Assembly: GCA_030374765.1 (NCBI GenBank)
Contig: JARGXX010000138.1
Location: 124,001 to 188,000, forward strand
DNA length: 64,000 nt
Direction: 5' to 3'
Source: Agarophyton chilense
Lineage: Eukaryota > Rhodophyta > Florideophyceae > Gracilariales > Gracilariaceae
Shown here: positions 42,801-54,638 of the stretch, piece by piece
Layout: every line of letters starts with the position of its first letter
Position numbering within the stretch: position 1 is the stretch's first letter
Notes under the pieces: model-generated
What the model saw: only the letters and a program-made list of their open reading frames with translations
Told to the model about the DNA's origin: nothing
Databases searched by the model: none
Position numbers and translations under genes: made by a program

Positions 42801-43978
42801 TGCGTTGGGCTTTGAAACTTAGCGCATTCTGGCACATGATCGAACATGTTTCAGGAGAGAAGAACGTATGGGCCGACATGCTGACCCGATGGGCCGTTCA
42901 GTCTACAAGAACAGTAGCCCCGTCAAGAATAGGACGTATAAGCGCGCTAATGGTTACTCCAATCAGTCCTAGTATCAACGAGCACTTCGACTGGCCTACG
43001 GAGAAAGATATCATTTCGTCGCAGACAATCCACGCCGCCAAAGCCCCGAAAACGCTTTCAGAGGAAAATCGCCCATGGAGACTGGCTTCGGGGCGAATCT
43101 GGATACCGGAAACTGATCATGAACTTCGTTTTCGAATGTTAATAGCTGCACACACAGAAAGAGGAGGAAGTAGGGCATTCGAGCCAACCGTTGCATCCGT
43201 ATCTGAGCACTTCTGGTGGAAGAAACTCCGTGAAGATATTCAGCAATTTGTTGGATCCTGTTTTCAATGCATTGCTACCGAGTCTTTTTCTAGAGTTCCC
43301 AGGCCCCTTGGACACACCATGCACGCTAGCAGACCAAACGAACTGATTCATTTCGACTACTGCTTTATGAAGAAAGGAGAGGGCGATCTTCTTTATGTTT
43401 TGATAGTCAAGGACGACTTGTCAGGATACGTATGGCTTAACGCCACAGCTGAAGCAGACGCGGAAACCACAGCAGCTATTTCGATGGAGTGGTTTGCATT
43501 TTTCGTAGTTCCAAAGTGCTGGGTATCGGACAAGGCAAGCCACTTTAAGAACCAGCTCGTGAAACAGATATCCGACGGTTTGAAGGCTCGTCACCATTTC
43601 ACTTTGCTGTACTGCCCGTGTAGCAATGGATCCGTGGAGGTCGTTTGGCGTGAACTCTTGAGAACTGCACGGGCAACATTGTCCGAGTTTCAACTTCCGC
43701 TAACAGCTTGGCCATCAGTATTACCTCTCATACAGTCTGCCCTGAACAATTCACCGACACGTAGACTGAACGGAAATTGTCCCCTGACCGTCTTCACTGG
43801 ACTTCAAAGGGACTCTCCGCTTTCGGTAATTGTCAAAAACCATCATGTCGAGAACGTCAAGTGTATGGAAAGCGAACGTAGAAAGGCAGTTATCGAGGTG
43901 AAAAGGCTACAAAGATCGCTCTCTAAGATGCATAGGGATTGCGCAGAGAGGGCTAGAAAGCAGAGGAAGGCATCTGTC

Positions 43979-44096
43979 GGCAACCTCAGAGTGAGAGAAA
44001 TCTCTGAGAACTTTGTGCCTGTTCTTTCCTTGCCTTTTGCGCGAACCGCCGCCGGCCGGTCGTCCGACCCCGCCTACGCATCGTACTCGATCAACA
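43979..44096 (+). repeat. 118-bp direct repeat, right copy (possible LTR)
   Basis: Second copy of the repeat, joined directly to the integrase part. No clear target duplication was found outside the pair, so the termini are uncertain. Confidence 0.65.
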
Positions 44097-45159
44097 GAGT
44101 CCCAAAAAGAGTTTCTGGAACTCCCTTGTAACGAAGAAAACAAACAAGAACTACTCTCGATCGCTCTTGTTGGCGATCGCAGTGTTATGAAGGGCTTTAT
44201 AAAGACATGCATGTCGAGAATGACCACCTTAAAGTTGGCCCCTCCTCCATGACCCCAACCATTACTACTGCGCTACCTGGTAATATACAGACATTCTTGT
44301 ATGCCTCGAAAACACGCAAAAGTGTCGTGTCGGAAACTGGTGAAGTTTCAGTTCCAAAACGCGTGTGCGAAAATCTCTCCCAAAAATTTAAACAATGTCG
44401 GGAAGCTATGCCTTCGTCTTTCTTCTTTTTTGTATTCGTATCACCTCGTTTCGACTGCCAACACATATTCGGGCCCAAAATCCTCCCCACGTTTATAAGA
44501 AGAGGTCATACCGTAGATTGATTTGTGGAGTGCTTGGATGACTGGCGTCATTCTCGAAAGTCACAAGCGCAACAATAAGCGCAACACATCGCACTATACA
44601 TCCATCTTACAATCCTGCAGTATCAAGGAAGGGGCTGTCTCGCAGTTGCACACATTCTTTGGACTGAGATTGCACTTCAAAGACTTTACTGCCTCATCGG
44701 TGTATAGCAAGAGTTCTAAGAGAATCCGAACATGACACGCACCCAACACTGGTCAAATTACTAACACATACTATCAATATCTACCTCAGAGCACCTGAAG
44801 AGCCATTATATGAGCCAGTTTGTGCTCAAGCCAGCGGTACAAGACGCGAAGGGATCCCCAGCCATGAACGCGAATGATCGGTATCTTGGACAAAAGGATA
44901 GATCCAGGCTTTTCACAAAAGATACGAAAAACGATCATAAAAGCGATTAGTTGTGCATCATCGCACATTTCCCATTTCGATCTCCAATTCAAAACTGCCG
45001 CAAGTCCGCTTCACAGAATCAAAACTTTGCTCAACCTACTATACTCGGGTCTAGAACTGAGTTACTTTTCTCCTTCCCTGAGCTCCACAGATGCAAAAGT
45101 GACAAAAGCACTATCTGAGATAGTCCGGGCTTAAAAAAAATCTAATAATCCCGCTCTTC
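44097..45159. other. Relic sequence, not assigned
   Basis: Plus-strand frames at 44207-44521 and 44874-45134 read like decayed protein but match nothing that I recognise. They may be the upstream part of the DIRS-like fragment that follows. Confidence 0.3.
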
Positions 45160-46200
45160 TTGAGAGTATGGAAATATCCGACATTCCAGCCCCCTCATCT
45201 TCGGATTCCTTTGAATTCGAAGCCTATGAAACAGTCCATCATCTTACGAAAGACTTCGATCTTGAGACACCACCACGGACGGGCCCTCTCAATCATCGAT
45301 GCAGAACGAATTGACATGCCGGCTCCTCCGGATACTCTGAAGCCATCTTGGATCTCATGCATTTCACCTCATATTCACGAAAGTTTCGATAATGAATGCC
45401 TTCCTACACTTACAAAACCCCATGAGGCACTTTTGCATACAAAGTACCGCATGCCGAAACATCGAATTCACATCAAGCATGACCACTACCCAAGGTTTCC
45501 CCGTATGCTTAATCAGGCTAGACTGCTGCGTTTGTCTGCACTTAAGAGAAAATGTCCCACCCATTCGTTGCTTTCACATAGGTTGACCATTACAGTGTTT
45601 GCTGTATTCAAAAGCAACTCTTCTGACAGATTAATAAGCTAGGCACTAATTGTAAACGCCATGACACCAGAACCTCTTTACAGTGAACTTCCCACATCTG
45701 ATTTGTTCTCCAAGATTTGCGATCGATCTACCCTTCAGAAGGCTTTATTCTTCTTCGACTTCAGCAATATGTTCCATTGCATCTGAATCCCCGATGACCT
45801 TTCGGATCTTCCCCCACCACAATCCATCTGCTTCTGAGATCTGGTTGTGACAGTGCAAAACTAGGTAAGGAACACCTGCGTTGGCGACATCTCTCCGGAA
45901 GACCTTCTTCGCCGACTTCAGGTGATTATGCCAATAGGGCTCAAATGTATCATTGCTATGGCCTACAGCCTGGCACACGCTTGTCATATTGACGCTTCCC
46001 AATCGAATTGCTCTCAATACCCGCTCCTTACTGACCTCCATCGGAATACAAGACCCTCTCAGGAAAAGAGGGTTATGTTGTTCTTCATAAAAAGGATCTT
46101 CTCATCTTGCACATTTTGGACGATTTCAATGCAGTAGTAATAAATTGGCCACACGTGTGAAGGAGCGATGATAGCAGTTGAGCCCTGTAAGCCGCCGGGC
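45160..46200 (+). mobile_element. DIRS-like retroelement fragment (pre-RT and RT), copy B
   Basis: Plus-strand segments align with copy A: SNSSDRLIS (compare SPGQDRLIS) near 45610-45640, FFFDFSNMFHCI (compare YFDVANMFHNI) near 45750-45785, PIGLKCIIAMAYSLAH near 45930-45975, and HILDDFNAVV (compare HIIDDIAIV) near 46105-46135. These are RT motifs A, B and C. It is heavily decayed. A recombinase of the same family on the same strand lies at 55080-55990, beyond a gypsy insertion. Confidence 0.6.
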
Positions 46201-47311
46201 CCTGAACAATCATGCAGATGACACGTGGACGGGTCGACCTCAGGTGGACTCATGTGGATTATTATTTTATTTTAATAAATGTAAAAAATAAGATTACAGT
46301 GCCAGGGAGATCTCAGCGCCTCACCAGTACTCTTTACTTGGCTCGAGTGACGCTTCTCTCTTAGAGTACGGTAGGCACCGTTAGGATACTAAATAACCCC
46401 CTTTGGTATATTAGTTCCACCCTTTGGTCTTCAAGCCATCGTTTCCGTAGCTTCAACCTGTAGGACTACGCAGTAGACGCCAGTCCATTGCACCAAGTAC
46501 TCTGAGAGTGCCGCCGTCAAGGATTCGAACCTTAGGACCCGCTCTACCACGCTCCCACCTGTCGAGACCCGTACGTTGACCCAACATTCATTGCCATACA
46601 ACTCGTATTCCTGATACTTTTCAACCAGGAGTGTAATGAAGCCTCCCTGCTCCATGGGATACGACACAAACCTTCCAAGTCGAGCCCGACTAACAGAGTA
46701 GTTGACGCACAGCTGCCTTTCATTGGGTGTGTCTAGGACCTTCGAACGAACACGATTTATCCTGACCCGACCAAGCTTGCACGCTACACATGAATTGCTT
46801 GTGATCCTGTCACATACACCCAAAGAACTCTTGCACGAGTCAGGTCACTAGTTGGAAAACTAATATGGGTGGCCTTCGCAATCCACCCGGCTCTGTCCTT
46901 TTTGTGTAGGATATTCTTCGTCACCCATCGTGAACAACCATGGACACGCGCACTACAGCTAATACCGCGTTTGAAGATTTCGGCTCTAGCAGGCGTTACT
47001 GTTTTCAAGTAATATGAAACACGAGACATACTTACTTGGCACATTCAATGACGCGCTTTTGGAGATACTGTGTTACATTTAAGTTAGCTTTATTACATGT
47101 AATCTAGTCTATATACGACCACTGGCCTCATATGCGGCCAAAATTACAACATCGGTAATTTTTGTAAACTTCGTCAATCTCCTTTAACTTTTGGGCCCGG
47201 ATGTTTTGAACGCTCTCTTCTTATCTGGCGTGAACCTCAAAGATTACGAAATATGTTCCACAATCTGTAAACAACATCATCTTTATTCCATTCTTTCATA
47301 ATTTATCAAAT
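46201..47311. other. Unassigned stretch with a tRNA-like B box
   Basis: Minus-strand frames 46431-46823 and 46784-47044 have no recognised domain. On the minus strand 46560-46511 reads like a tRNA D arm (GTGGTAGAGCG) followed closely by a T arm with a perfect B box, GGTTCGAATCC (46531-46521), without an anticodon arm. 46255-46300 is AT-rich (ttattttaataaatg). Confidence 0.35.
46511..46558 (-). repeat. tRNA-derived fragment with perfect pol III B box
   Basis: T stem TAAGG/CCTTG with loop TTCGAAT, and a D-arm-like GTGGTAGAGCG 8-10 bases before it. The anticodon arm is missing, so it is not a working tRNA; a SINE head or tRNA deletion relic is possible. Confidence 0.3.
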
Positions 47312-48190
47312 ATGTCATCATCTATGGATCCTCGACGTGTAGTGGGAAACAGAATAAACACCCTCGCCAATCTCGTCAAATCAGAAAGCCACTTGAAAGG
47401 CTTCTCTGGCACGCAATGGAAGACGAAATTGTTCAGCAGAAGTGTTACAAAAGTAGACGTTGTCGTCAAGAATAATCGGAGACACACTTTTGTCACCATA
47501 AACGTCAAGCTACCTGGTCGCGGGAAAATGTGCACTTTCAAAATTTGCAATTAGAAAGACTTCGATCATGTCACTGTTCAAGAAACCGTTCAGAAAGTCA
47601 TCAATTCGAACGTGGAGATGATTGGTGCTGCTATTACTAACGAAGTTTAGAACAATGAAGAGCAGCCTTATGTCACGGATGGCGATGACAGGCACACAAA
47701 TAATTCGTGAAGCCCTCTTCCTGTGACAAACATTGACACGCAAGACAGCTTTGTAGAAGTTCATTCGACGAAATGGACAACGGAAAATGTATCCTTGACT
47801 CTGAATGTTCCACTGCAAATGCATCAATGAAAAGTGACGGGACCTGGTGGAGATTTTTTCTCCGTCATTCATGCACCTTCGGGACTCTCTGCATACGATG
47901 TCCTCATGTGGATGTGCCCTGTAGCTCATTTGGAAAAAAAAGTTTGATCTACCAACTCTCCGCTGGAAGAAAAAGGCTTAAAGCAGACTACAGGAGTTGA
48001 AATTTTGAAGTTTTTCGTGTTGATGGTGTTAATGACAGGCTTTGAGTTTTAAAATAGGAGATCAATTTGGTCTTAAGACACGTTTTCTGAATATAATGAA
48101 TCTCCGCAGCTCGGAAAGATCATGTCACCCAATCGGTTTTAACATAAACGACAATTTATCGTTTTCAGTGGCTCTGAAAACGATAAAAAA
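47312..48190 (+). pseudogene. piggyBac-like transposase relic (N-terminal half)
   Basis: The plus strand starts at ATG 47312 (MSSSMDPRRVV) and reads 80 codons to a stop at 47552-47554. Beyond it, interrupted sequence near 47880-48140 carries the start of a piggyBac-type transposase domain: VLMWMCPVAHLEKKV, TNSPLEEKGLKQTTGVEILK, LMVLMTGFEF and LGKIMSPNRF. This matches the family pattern TN..L..T..E(I/L)..F..(I/L)LM..F..R..W, then MS..RF. The catalytic Asp residues lie further on and are missing; the gypsy element begins at 48307. Several in-frame stops show decay. The family call is by motif memory only. Confidence 0.45.
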
Positions 48191-48306
48191 TCAGAGGAAT
48201 GCATGCAGGTGATCACGCGTTTCGGAGTTTGTGAAAACTATAAATGACCGTCGGAGAGCTTTCGAAACTCCGTCACACACTCTGTGCGTGGAAGAACGTA
48301 TGTAAC

Positions 48307-49596
48307 TGTTGACGTGTCGCGATTCGCGCTCGTCGCACGTGAAAAAAAAGGTTGGGCACCAAGACAAGTTCCGCGCTGTGTCGGATGCCCCCAGACACTT
48401 TGGCAGAGTCTGGTATTCTTTATTATATAGTAGTCTGTGGTGCTCCAGTACCAGCTCGTGGGTTGCGCTTCTGGGTTTTCTATGATGCGTGCGCTGCGTA
48501 GGTGTCGCTGTCATCCAGCAGCTGTCTGTGGAGCAAAACCCGGCAACGGGAAGTGCTCTCAAGGTGTTCGAAGCCTTGCTCCCTGGGGGAGGCAGACTCA
48601 GAGACAGAGCCCTCCGTTCCACCCGTAGTGTGGGGTGTAACTCCCACGGGGGATTCCGGCAGTACTGACGGAGGTGAGGGGTAGAAACCGTTGGATCAGG
48701 AATGGGTATGGGTATCCCAAAGAATGGGGGAAAATCCGGCGAAGAGGAAAAACGGGACGAGGGTCGGGCACTAACAGGCACCGGACCCGAGAACCAGAAA
48801 AGGGGCGAAACAACAAAAGAAACCCAATACAGGGGCGAAAACCTGTCCTCGAAAGGAAACAAAAAAAGCACGCAACAAGTAAGCAGAACCCCTACGGGGT
48901 ATCGTGCACGCAGGTCGTCTGAGCGGTCCCAAGGGGGTGGTTGCACGGAACCCAAACGTGGGCACTCTCCAAGTGGAGTCGTGTCCCTACGCAGGCGTTG
49001 CTAACCAGAGCCCGTTCCGGGTTGTAAGGCCGAAACGATGGCGGCGAAGAACCTCTAAAGGTATCGAAGACCTACCTTGGTTCTCCTTTACTCTGAGCTC
49101 GGACTGTCAGATCTCGCCTCCCTAAGTAGGGCCCACTAACTAAACTCTACAGTAGTGCACACCTGCTCAGGGCCATACACGTGGAGATCCCACTGCCAGG
49201 GCCCAAAAGTCCAACGTTCTACAAATATCCGAAAATCGGTGCCAAAACTAAGCCACGTGTATCACGGGGCCAATCCAACCATGGGCCATCCGAATCTTCC
49301 CTTTATAGGCGAAATATAACCGGAAAACAGTGCCACCTCAGCACACCTTAGAGGGGATCATAATCATAACCCTGGGAGGGTTCAATCCTCATCCTATGAG
49401 TTGCATCTTCAAGTATCCCCTAACTGGGCGTTGCTCTACACTGTCTACTTCGAAGTTCTACGCAGTCCAAACGCCCGCATCTCAATCCAGACTACAGTCC
49501 ACTCTGGGCTGCAGATGCGCTATTTCATCCCAGTTCCGCAGAACCCTGCTTTGGGATGCACCTACGCATCCCAGGTGTGCTCGTGGGTGGTCAACA
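48307..49596 (-). repeat. 3' LTR of the chromodomain gypsy element, split by a 914-bp insertion
   Basis: The two parts (220 and 151 bp) together equal the 371-bp intact LTR. They differ from it at roughly 13-15 sites. Confidence 0.85.
48527..49440 (+). mobile_element. 914-bp solo-LTR-like element inserted in the gypsy LTR
   Basis: Begins TGTGGAGCAA and ends TTGCTCTACA (inverted ends matching at 9 of 10 bases). It is flanked by the 5-bp duplication CTGTC (48522-48526, 49441-49445), and the intact gypsy LTR has a single uninterrupted copy of this site. TG...CA ends plus a 5-bp duplication suit a solo LTR, though a small TIR transposon is possible. No protein is encoded; the minus-strand frame across it is an artefact. 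Relatives lie at 63191-64000. Confidence 0.75.
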
Positions 49597-51308
49597 GTCC
49601 CCCTATGACCAATTCTGCGAAAGAAATATGGAAGGTTGGTCATAAAAATTTGACTATTCTCTTCTGTCGTGTTGTACCGTCTTTCCTGACGTGTTCCAGA
49701 TATTCCTTTACCAAGTCTAGTACGTCGTACTGTAGGCTTTCCAATGAGACCCAGTCGGTTTCGTTGTCCTCAAAGCCTTTCCATTTTACCAAGATGTCCA
49801 GTTTTCCGTCTTCTTTTCTGATATCCTGGAACTCTTCGACCACCAGTAGCTCGTTGTCTTGATAGGAGAGGTAATTTTGAAGATCTTTGGTGATTTGAAA
49901 ATTCTTGTTTCGGAAAAACTTCAACCGACGGCCGTGCACTACTTCCTTCTTTCCTGAAAGTAAATGTTCAACTTCGAAGATGTATTCGCCATTGCAGATT
50001 GTCACTCGATACGGACCTGTCCAGTGTAGCCAGAGTTTCTTTTTCATTTTCTTCTGTAGCAATCCTTTCAACACAAAATCGCCCTCAGAAAAGTTCACCT
50101 TTCGTACTCCCGTTTTCCGGTTGTGTGATTCTGCCGCTGCTTTTCGTTTCTTGCTAGAAGCCGTGGCGACGTCTCGGTGCATGCGTTCCATTGCTTCTCT
50201 GCACCGGTCAAATTCTCGCAATTGCCTAATCTCTGCCTCGGTGATGGACACAGTTTCCAACTCTCCTTTGCGTTCAGTGAGTCCGGCGAATGGGCCGTCC
50301 TGCTTCAGCCCGGTAAATACTTCGAGTGGACATCGATTCTTCAATCGCTTCAATGGAGAGTTGTTCAGTGCTGACTGCACCAGTGACATCACACTGGGCC
50401 ATGAGGCGAATGGAAGCTGAAACTCTGACAGTAGTGCTCTTGCCGCTCTTGCAAGCTCTCTGCACACTACCTCGACTGTACCGTTGCTCTATGGTGCGTA
50501 GGCCAGTGTGAAATGATGCTGAGTGTGCAAATGATCCTTGAGACTACGCGTCACTGTGTTCTTAAAATGGCTGGCTTGATCGGACACCCATATCCTCGAC
50601 GTTCCGAAGGCGGCGAACCATTTTGTAAGGAGTTCAGCAGTTACTTCAGCCGTGGCTTCGGTTGTCGGTACGAGCCAAAAGTAGCCAGAAAAGTCGTCTT
50701 CGATCACCAGAACGTAGATGTGATGCTTCTCTTCTTTTCCAATATAGCAGTAGTCGAAATGGATTACTTCGTTGGGTTTCGTAGCATGGATCGCAGACCC
50801 AAGAGGCCTTGGCACGATAAATCCTGGGTGACTAGCGAGGCAGTGGATACAGGATGCCACGAAGTCCTTAACATCTTTGTCCATACAGTCCCACCAGAAA
50901 TGTCTTTCGATGTTTGCCTTCGTAACTTTCTTTGCTCGGTGTCCTGTGTATCCGGTGTGTGCTGCGATCAAAACTCTTAGCTTGCACAGTGTGTCTGACT
51001 TCGGTACCCATATAAGCCCTGAACTGTTTCGCCAAATGCCTTGATTCTGCTTGAAACTGCTGGGTGGCTTCTCTGGACTGCTACGTTGTGAGTTCTCCAG
51101 GTCTTTGAGGTTGGGCCAGTCGAGTTCCAGCTTCAGTTCGGGGCTTATTGGCGCCATGAGAACAGTCTTGCATGCCCTCATAGTGGCTACTTTGACTTTG
51201 TCAGGACTTTTTACGGCCCAGCGTGTCATCATATCAGCCCAAACATTCCGTTCCCCCGGTAGGTGCTGTATGATGTACCTGAAACCGTTGAGCTTCATTG
51301 TCCATCTC

Positions 51309-51783
51309 ATCAGCTTGCTAGCCGTGTGGCGTGGTGTGCCAGGGTTTCTTCCGTACGGGTCGTACATGTTGACGAGGTTTGCCTGGTCCGTGAAAATCGA
51401 GACATCAGCTTGCTAGCCGTGTGGCGTGGTGTGCGAGGGTTTCTTCCGTACGGGTCGTCCATGTTGACGAGGTTTGCCTGGTCCGTGAAAATCGAGACAT
51501 CAGCTTGCTAGCCGTGTGGCGTGGTGTGCGAGGGTTTCTTCCGTACGGGTCGTCCATGTTGACGAGGTTTGCCTGGTCCGTGAAAATCGAGACATCAGCT
51601 TGCTAGCCATGTGGCGTGGTGTGCCAGGGTTTCTTCCGTACGGGTCGTACATGTTGACGAGGTTTGCCTGGTCCGTGAAAATCGAGACATCAGCTTGCTA
51701 GCCATGTGGCGTGGTGTGCCAGGGTTTCTTCCGTACGGGTCGTACATGTTGACGAGGTTTGCCTGGTCCGTGAAAATCGAGAC
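51309..51783. repeat. 95-bp tandem repeat, five copies
   Basis: Units start at 51309, 51404, 51499, 51594 and 51689 (each beginning atcagcttgctagcc) and are nearly identical. They lie inside the RNase H part of the gypsy element and are a local expansion of one coding segment that is single in the plus-strand relative near 42.75 kb. Confidence 0.95.
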
Positions 51784-54638
51784 CATCCGACCGGATACGA
51801 GATAGTCCAGCTTACTCATAGCCTCGACGATGGCGTATTCTTCCATTTCTGGGGTGCTCCAGTGCTCTGCGGCGCCACGGAACGCTCCAGAAAGGAATGC
51901 GAGGGGCCCATGGTTCTGTTCCCCGAGGTCGAGTTTGCGATGCTCTTCCGGGATCTGGGTGAGAATTGCGGCCCAATGGGTTTCAGAAGCGTCGGTGAAC
52001 AGGCAGAGAATGTGTCCTTCTTTTGGGTAGGACAGTTTTGTTGCAGAGATTAGATGGCGTTTGATATCGTCAAGCGCGACCTGGTGCGTGGGGTTCCATT
52101 TTTCAACTACGCCAAAATTTCCTTACTGCACTCTTCTTTCGTGACCCTGCTTCCTTGTACATCTCTTCCATGAGATCGTGCAATGGCTCTACTTTCTTGG
52201 CGTAGTCTGGGATAGACGTACGCATCAAATTAGTAGCGCAGAGCAGTTGCTGTAGCTCACTTGCGGTGTTCGGAGCTTTCATGTCGAGGAGAACCTTGAA
52301 TGAACGTGGGTCATACTGTACTCCGTCCTCTGAGATGATACGTCCACAGAACTTCACTGTTCTTTGAAAAAAATGACTCTTCTTTGGGTTTAGTTGGAAA
52401 CCAAATCGGTGGCATACTGCTAAAAACACCTCGATGGCGACCAAAAGTTCGCCCTCGTCTTTTGCGTGTAACAGAAATTCATCTATCCATTGAATGAGGT
52501 TGGGCACTTCTTTCGCAAAGGCAGTCTGGGTGCAAGCTTGGAAATGGTTTCCCGAGTCTGTACCTGCCTGCAGCATACGTCGCTGCGAATATATGCCCAG
52601 CGGTGTCTGGATAGACATGAGTTCCTGCGAGTCAGGAGATAGTGCGAACTGCCAATATCCGTGGCAGAAATCGATGTTGGCGAACACTTTCGAGCCTCCG
52701 CACTCCTGTAACTTTGAATGGAGATGTGACATTGCAGACTGCATGGGTATGGTCTTGGAGTTTACGGAGTGGAGGTCGACTGTGAAGCGCAGTTTGTCAG
52801 TCCCGGGCTTTGGTACAGTCAGGGCGGGACTGGTCCACTTGGCTGCTAGGTTCCTATACACTGCGCCGTTTTTTCCCAGCTGATTGATCATGTGACTGAT
52901 GAAATCGCTGATTCTGCGCGTACCAGCTCTGACAGCAGCGGATTGGTTTGGCTCCAGGACGCAGTTCGATTTCTAATGGGGACACTTTTGGTGGTTGGAT
53001 CAGGACCGAGCTCTATGCGGAAAATTGATCGATAATCGCATAGTATTCTCCTCAGCTCGCGAAGTCCCTCATTACCCATCCCGTTCTTCCGGGCTTCATA
53101 CTGCAGGGAAGCGAGAGCTTTATCGATTTCAGTGGGGTCATCAATTCCGAATCCGGCCGTGAGGTATTCCGGGGGTTCAATTGGGTCGTCCTCTGTGTCT
53201 TTGTAGGATACACCACGGTAGCTACCCTTCCCAGTAGGTACACCGTCGCGGCTAATACGCATACCGTTGATCGCCGGGCCCACCGTCTCGAGGTGGTCGT
53301 CTAGATTGAATCCTATTGCATTGAGCAGGGGGCGTCCAAGAATCACCTCTTTCATACTCTGATCCGTATTGAAGAACTCTACGCCATGTAGAAGTATAGA
53401 TATCTTCGTCCTGGGCAGGGTTAGAACTAGCGACATGGCCACCTTCTGCTTTGAGGTGAACACGATTGGGGCTTCTTCAGTGCTCTCAACAGCAGTCTCG
53501 AGTTCGATGGTTTCAGGGAGATCGATGACTTCCAAGTTGCCTCCGGTATTGACTTGCTTAATCAAGTCCCTTGATATAGCACTACAGTCGGCGCCAGAGT
53601 CTCCAATTGCGACTGCTGCGACTCGTTCGTCGAGTGAAATGTTGTACCTTCCATTGCTGCTCGAATGGCTTGATAAACGAGCGACTTTGATGCTTCTCTT
53701 CCCCCACTTCTCTGCAAAGAAATCGTCCAGGAGCTGCTTCCGTTCGTCGGCGGAGGTAATAATACAGTCTCGGATTCGGTGTTTCTTGCCGCATTTCTTG
53801 TTCAGGCAAGGCCTCGTCCACATAGTACCGTCTATGGCGGTTTTCTGTGGTCCTGAGTTCGAGGAATCTCGTTTCGAACGTTTGCGGCCGCGCTCCATAT
53901 CTTCGGGTTCACTCTTCTTCGAAAGTTTTCCTCCGTCGCGCTCATTTCTTCGTTTTATCTGCTCTCGTGCAGCTTCGCCATCATGCACTTCGACGGTAAA
54001 AACGCTGGAGCGTTTCACAAAATGGGATATGCTTGTTTTCTGTGCAGCTGTCCAGTATGACTTCTCGTTCAGTAGACGAATACGTAGCTCGGCGGGTTCC
54101 ACGCGATTGATTAGCTTAGGGACGATCGTCTTGCAGATTTCTTGATCTTTCACGACATCTGATGCATTTTTTCTATCTAAATTCATGACTATGTTCACGA
54201 AAAATTCTCTAACAGCTCCACCTGGGTCCCTGGGACATGTTCGGTACTTCACTGCATCCAATGATGTCTGTACGCCTTGTGCCAGGTTCTTCGGAGCTTC
54301 TTTGAGAGCATTCTCAAACCAGTTCTTTACCACTTCGTCAGTTGCGTCCTCGAGTGTTTTCGCGCCATCTATTTCTCCCAGGATGCACAGACTGTGTAGC
54401 ATTTCCGGTTTGACGCACTGTCGAATCGTGGCTGGTTGAATGTGCTCTGCAGTAGCGCGAATCTGGTTAAGGTCAGCGATATATCCCTTATACGCGGCAT
54501 ACTCCACTTCAAATTTGATCATGTTCGGCTGTGTAGGACTCTCCAGCCTAAACGCCGAAATGGTTGACACAACTCCGTACTCCGACATCACGTTAAGCGC
54601 AAAAAGCAAACATTGTACTCTTTAGAGGCAAAGCAATT

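Larger units (their letters stand above)
39693..44096 (+). mobile_element. Ty3/gypsy retrotransposon, plus-strand copy, flanked by 118-bp direct repeats
   Basis: The order on the plus strand is Gag (about 39.8-40.7 kb, ending in a C..C..H..C knuckle-like CLNDDCDDIHPIRKC), protease (ALGDSGADFSTI, about 40.9 kb), RT (about 41.5-42.4 kb; FTVDLRGTNAR, TDFTHGYWQIPL), RNase H (about 42.4-42.9 kb) and integrase (about 43.1-43.9 kb; zinc-binding H..H..C..C, then HFDYCF, SDKASHF). Pol order RT-RH-IN marks it as Ty3/gypsy. It is related to the element at 48307-55009, but the C-terminal chromodomain of that element is absent. Direct repeats of 118 bp bound the coding part and may be LTRs or LTR remnants. 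It is broken in a few places. Confidence 0.8.

Noticed and set aside
48191-48955. 254-aa minus-strand frame
   Set aside because: It crosses the junction between the gypsy LTR and the 914-bp insertion, so it is an artefact of two non-coding repeats.
51309-51783. CRISPR-like array
   Set aside because: Units are contiguous 95-bp tandem copies without unique spacers, in a eukaryotic retroelement.
51263-52053. Series of near-identical plus-strand frames
   Set aside because: Shadows created by the 95-bp tandem repeat on the strand opposite the gypsy coding sequence.
52494-54145. Long plus-strand frames
   Set aside because: Shadows of the gypsy Gag, protease and RT on the minus strand.
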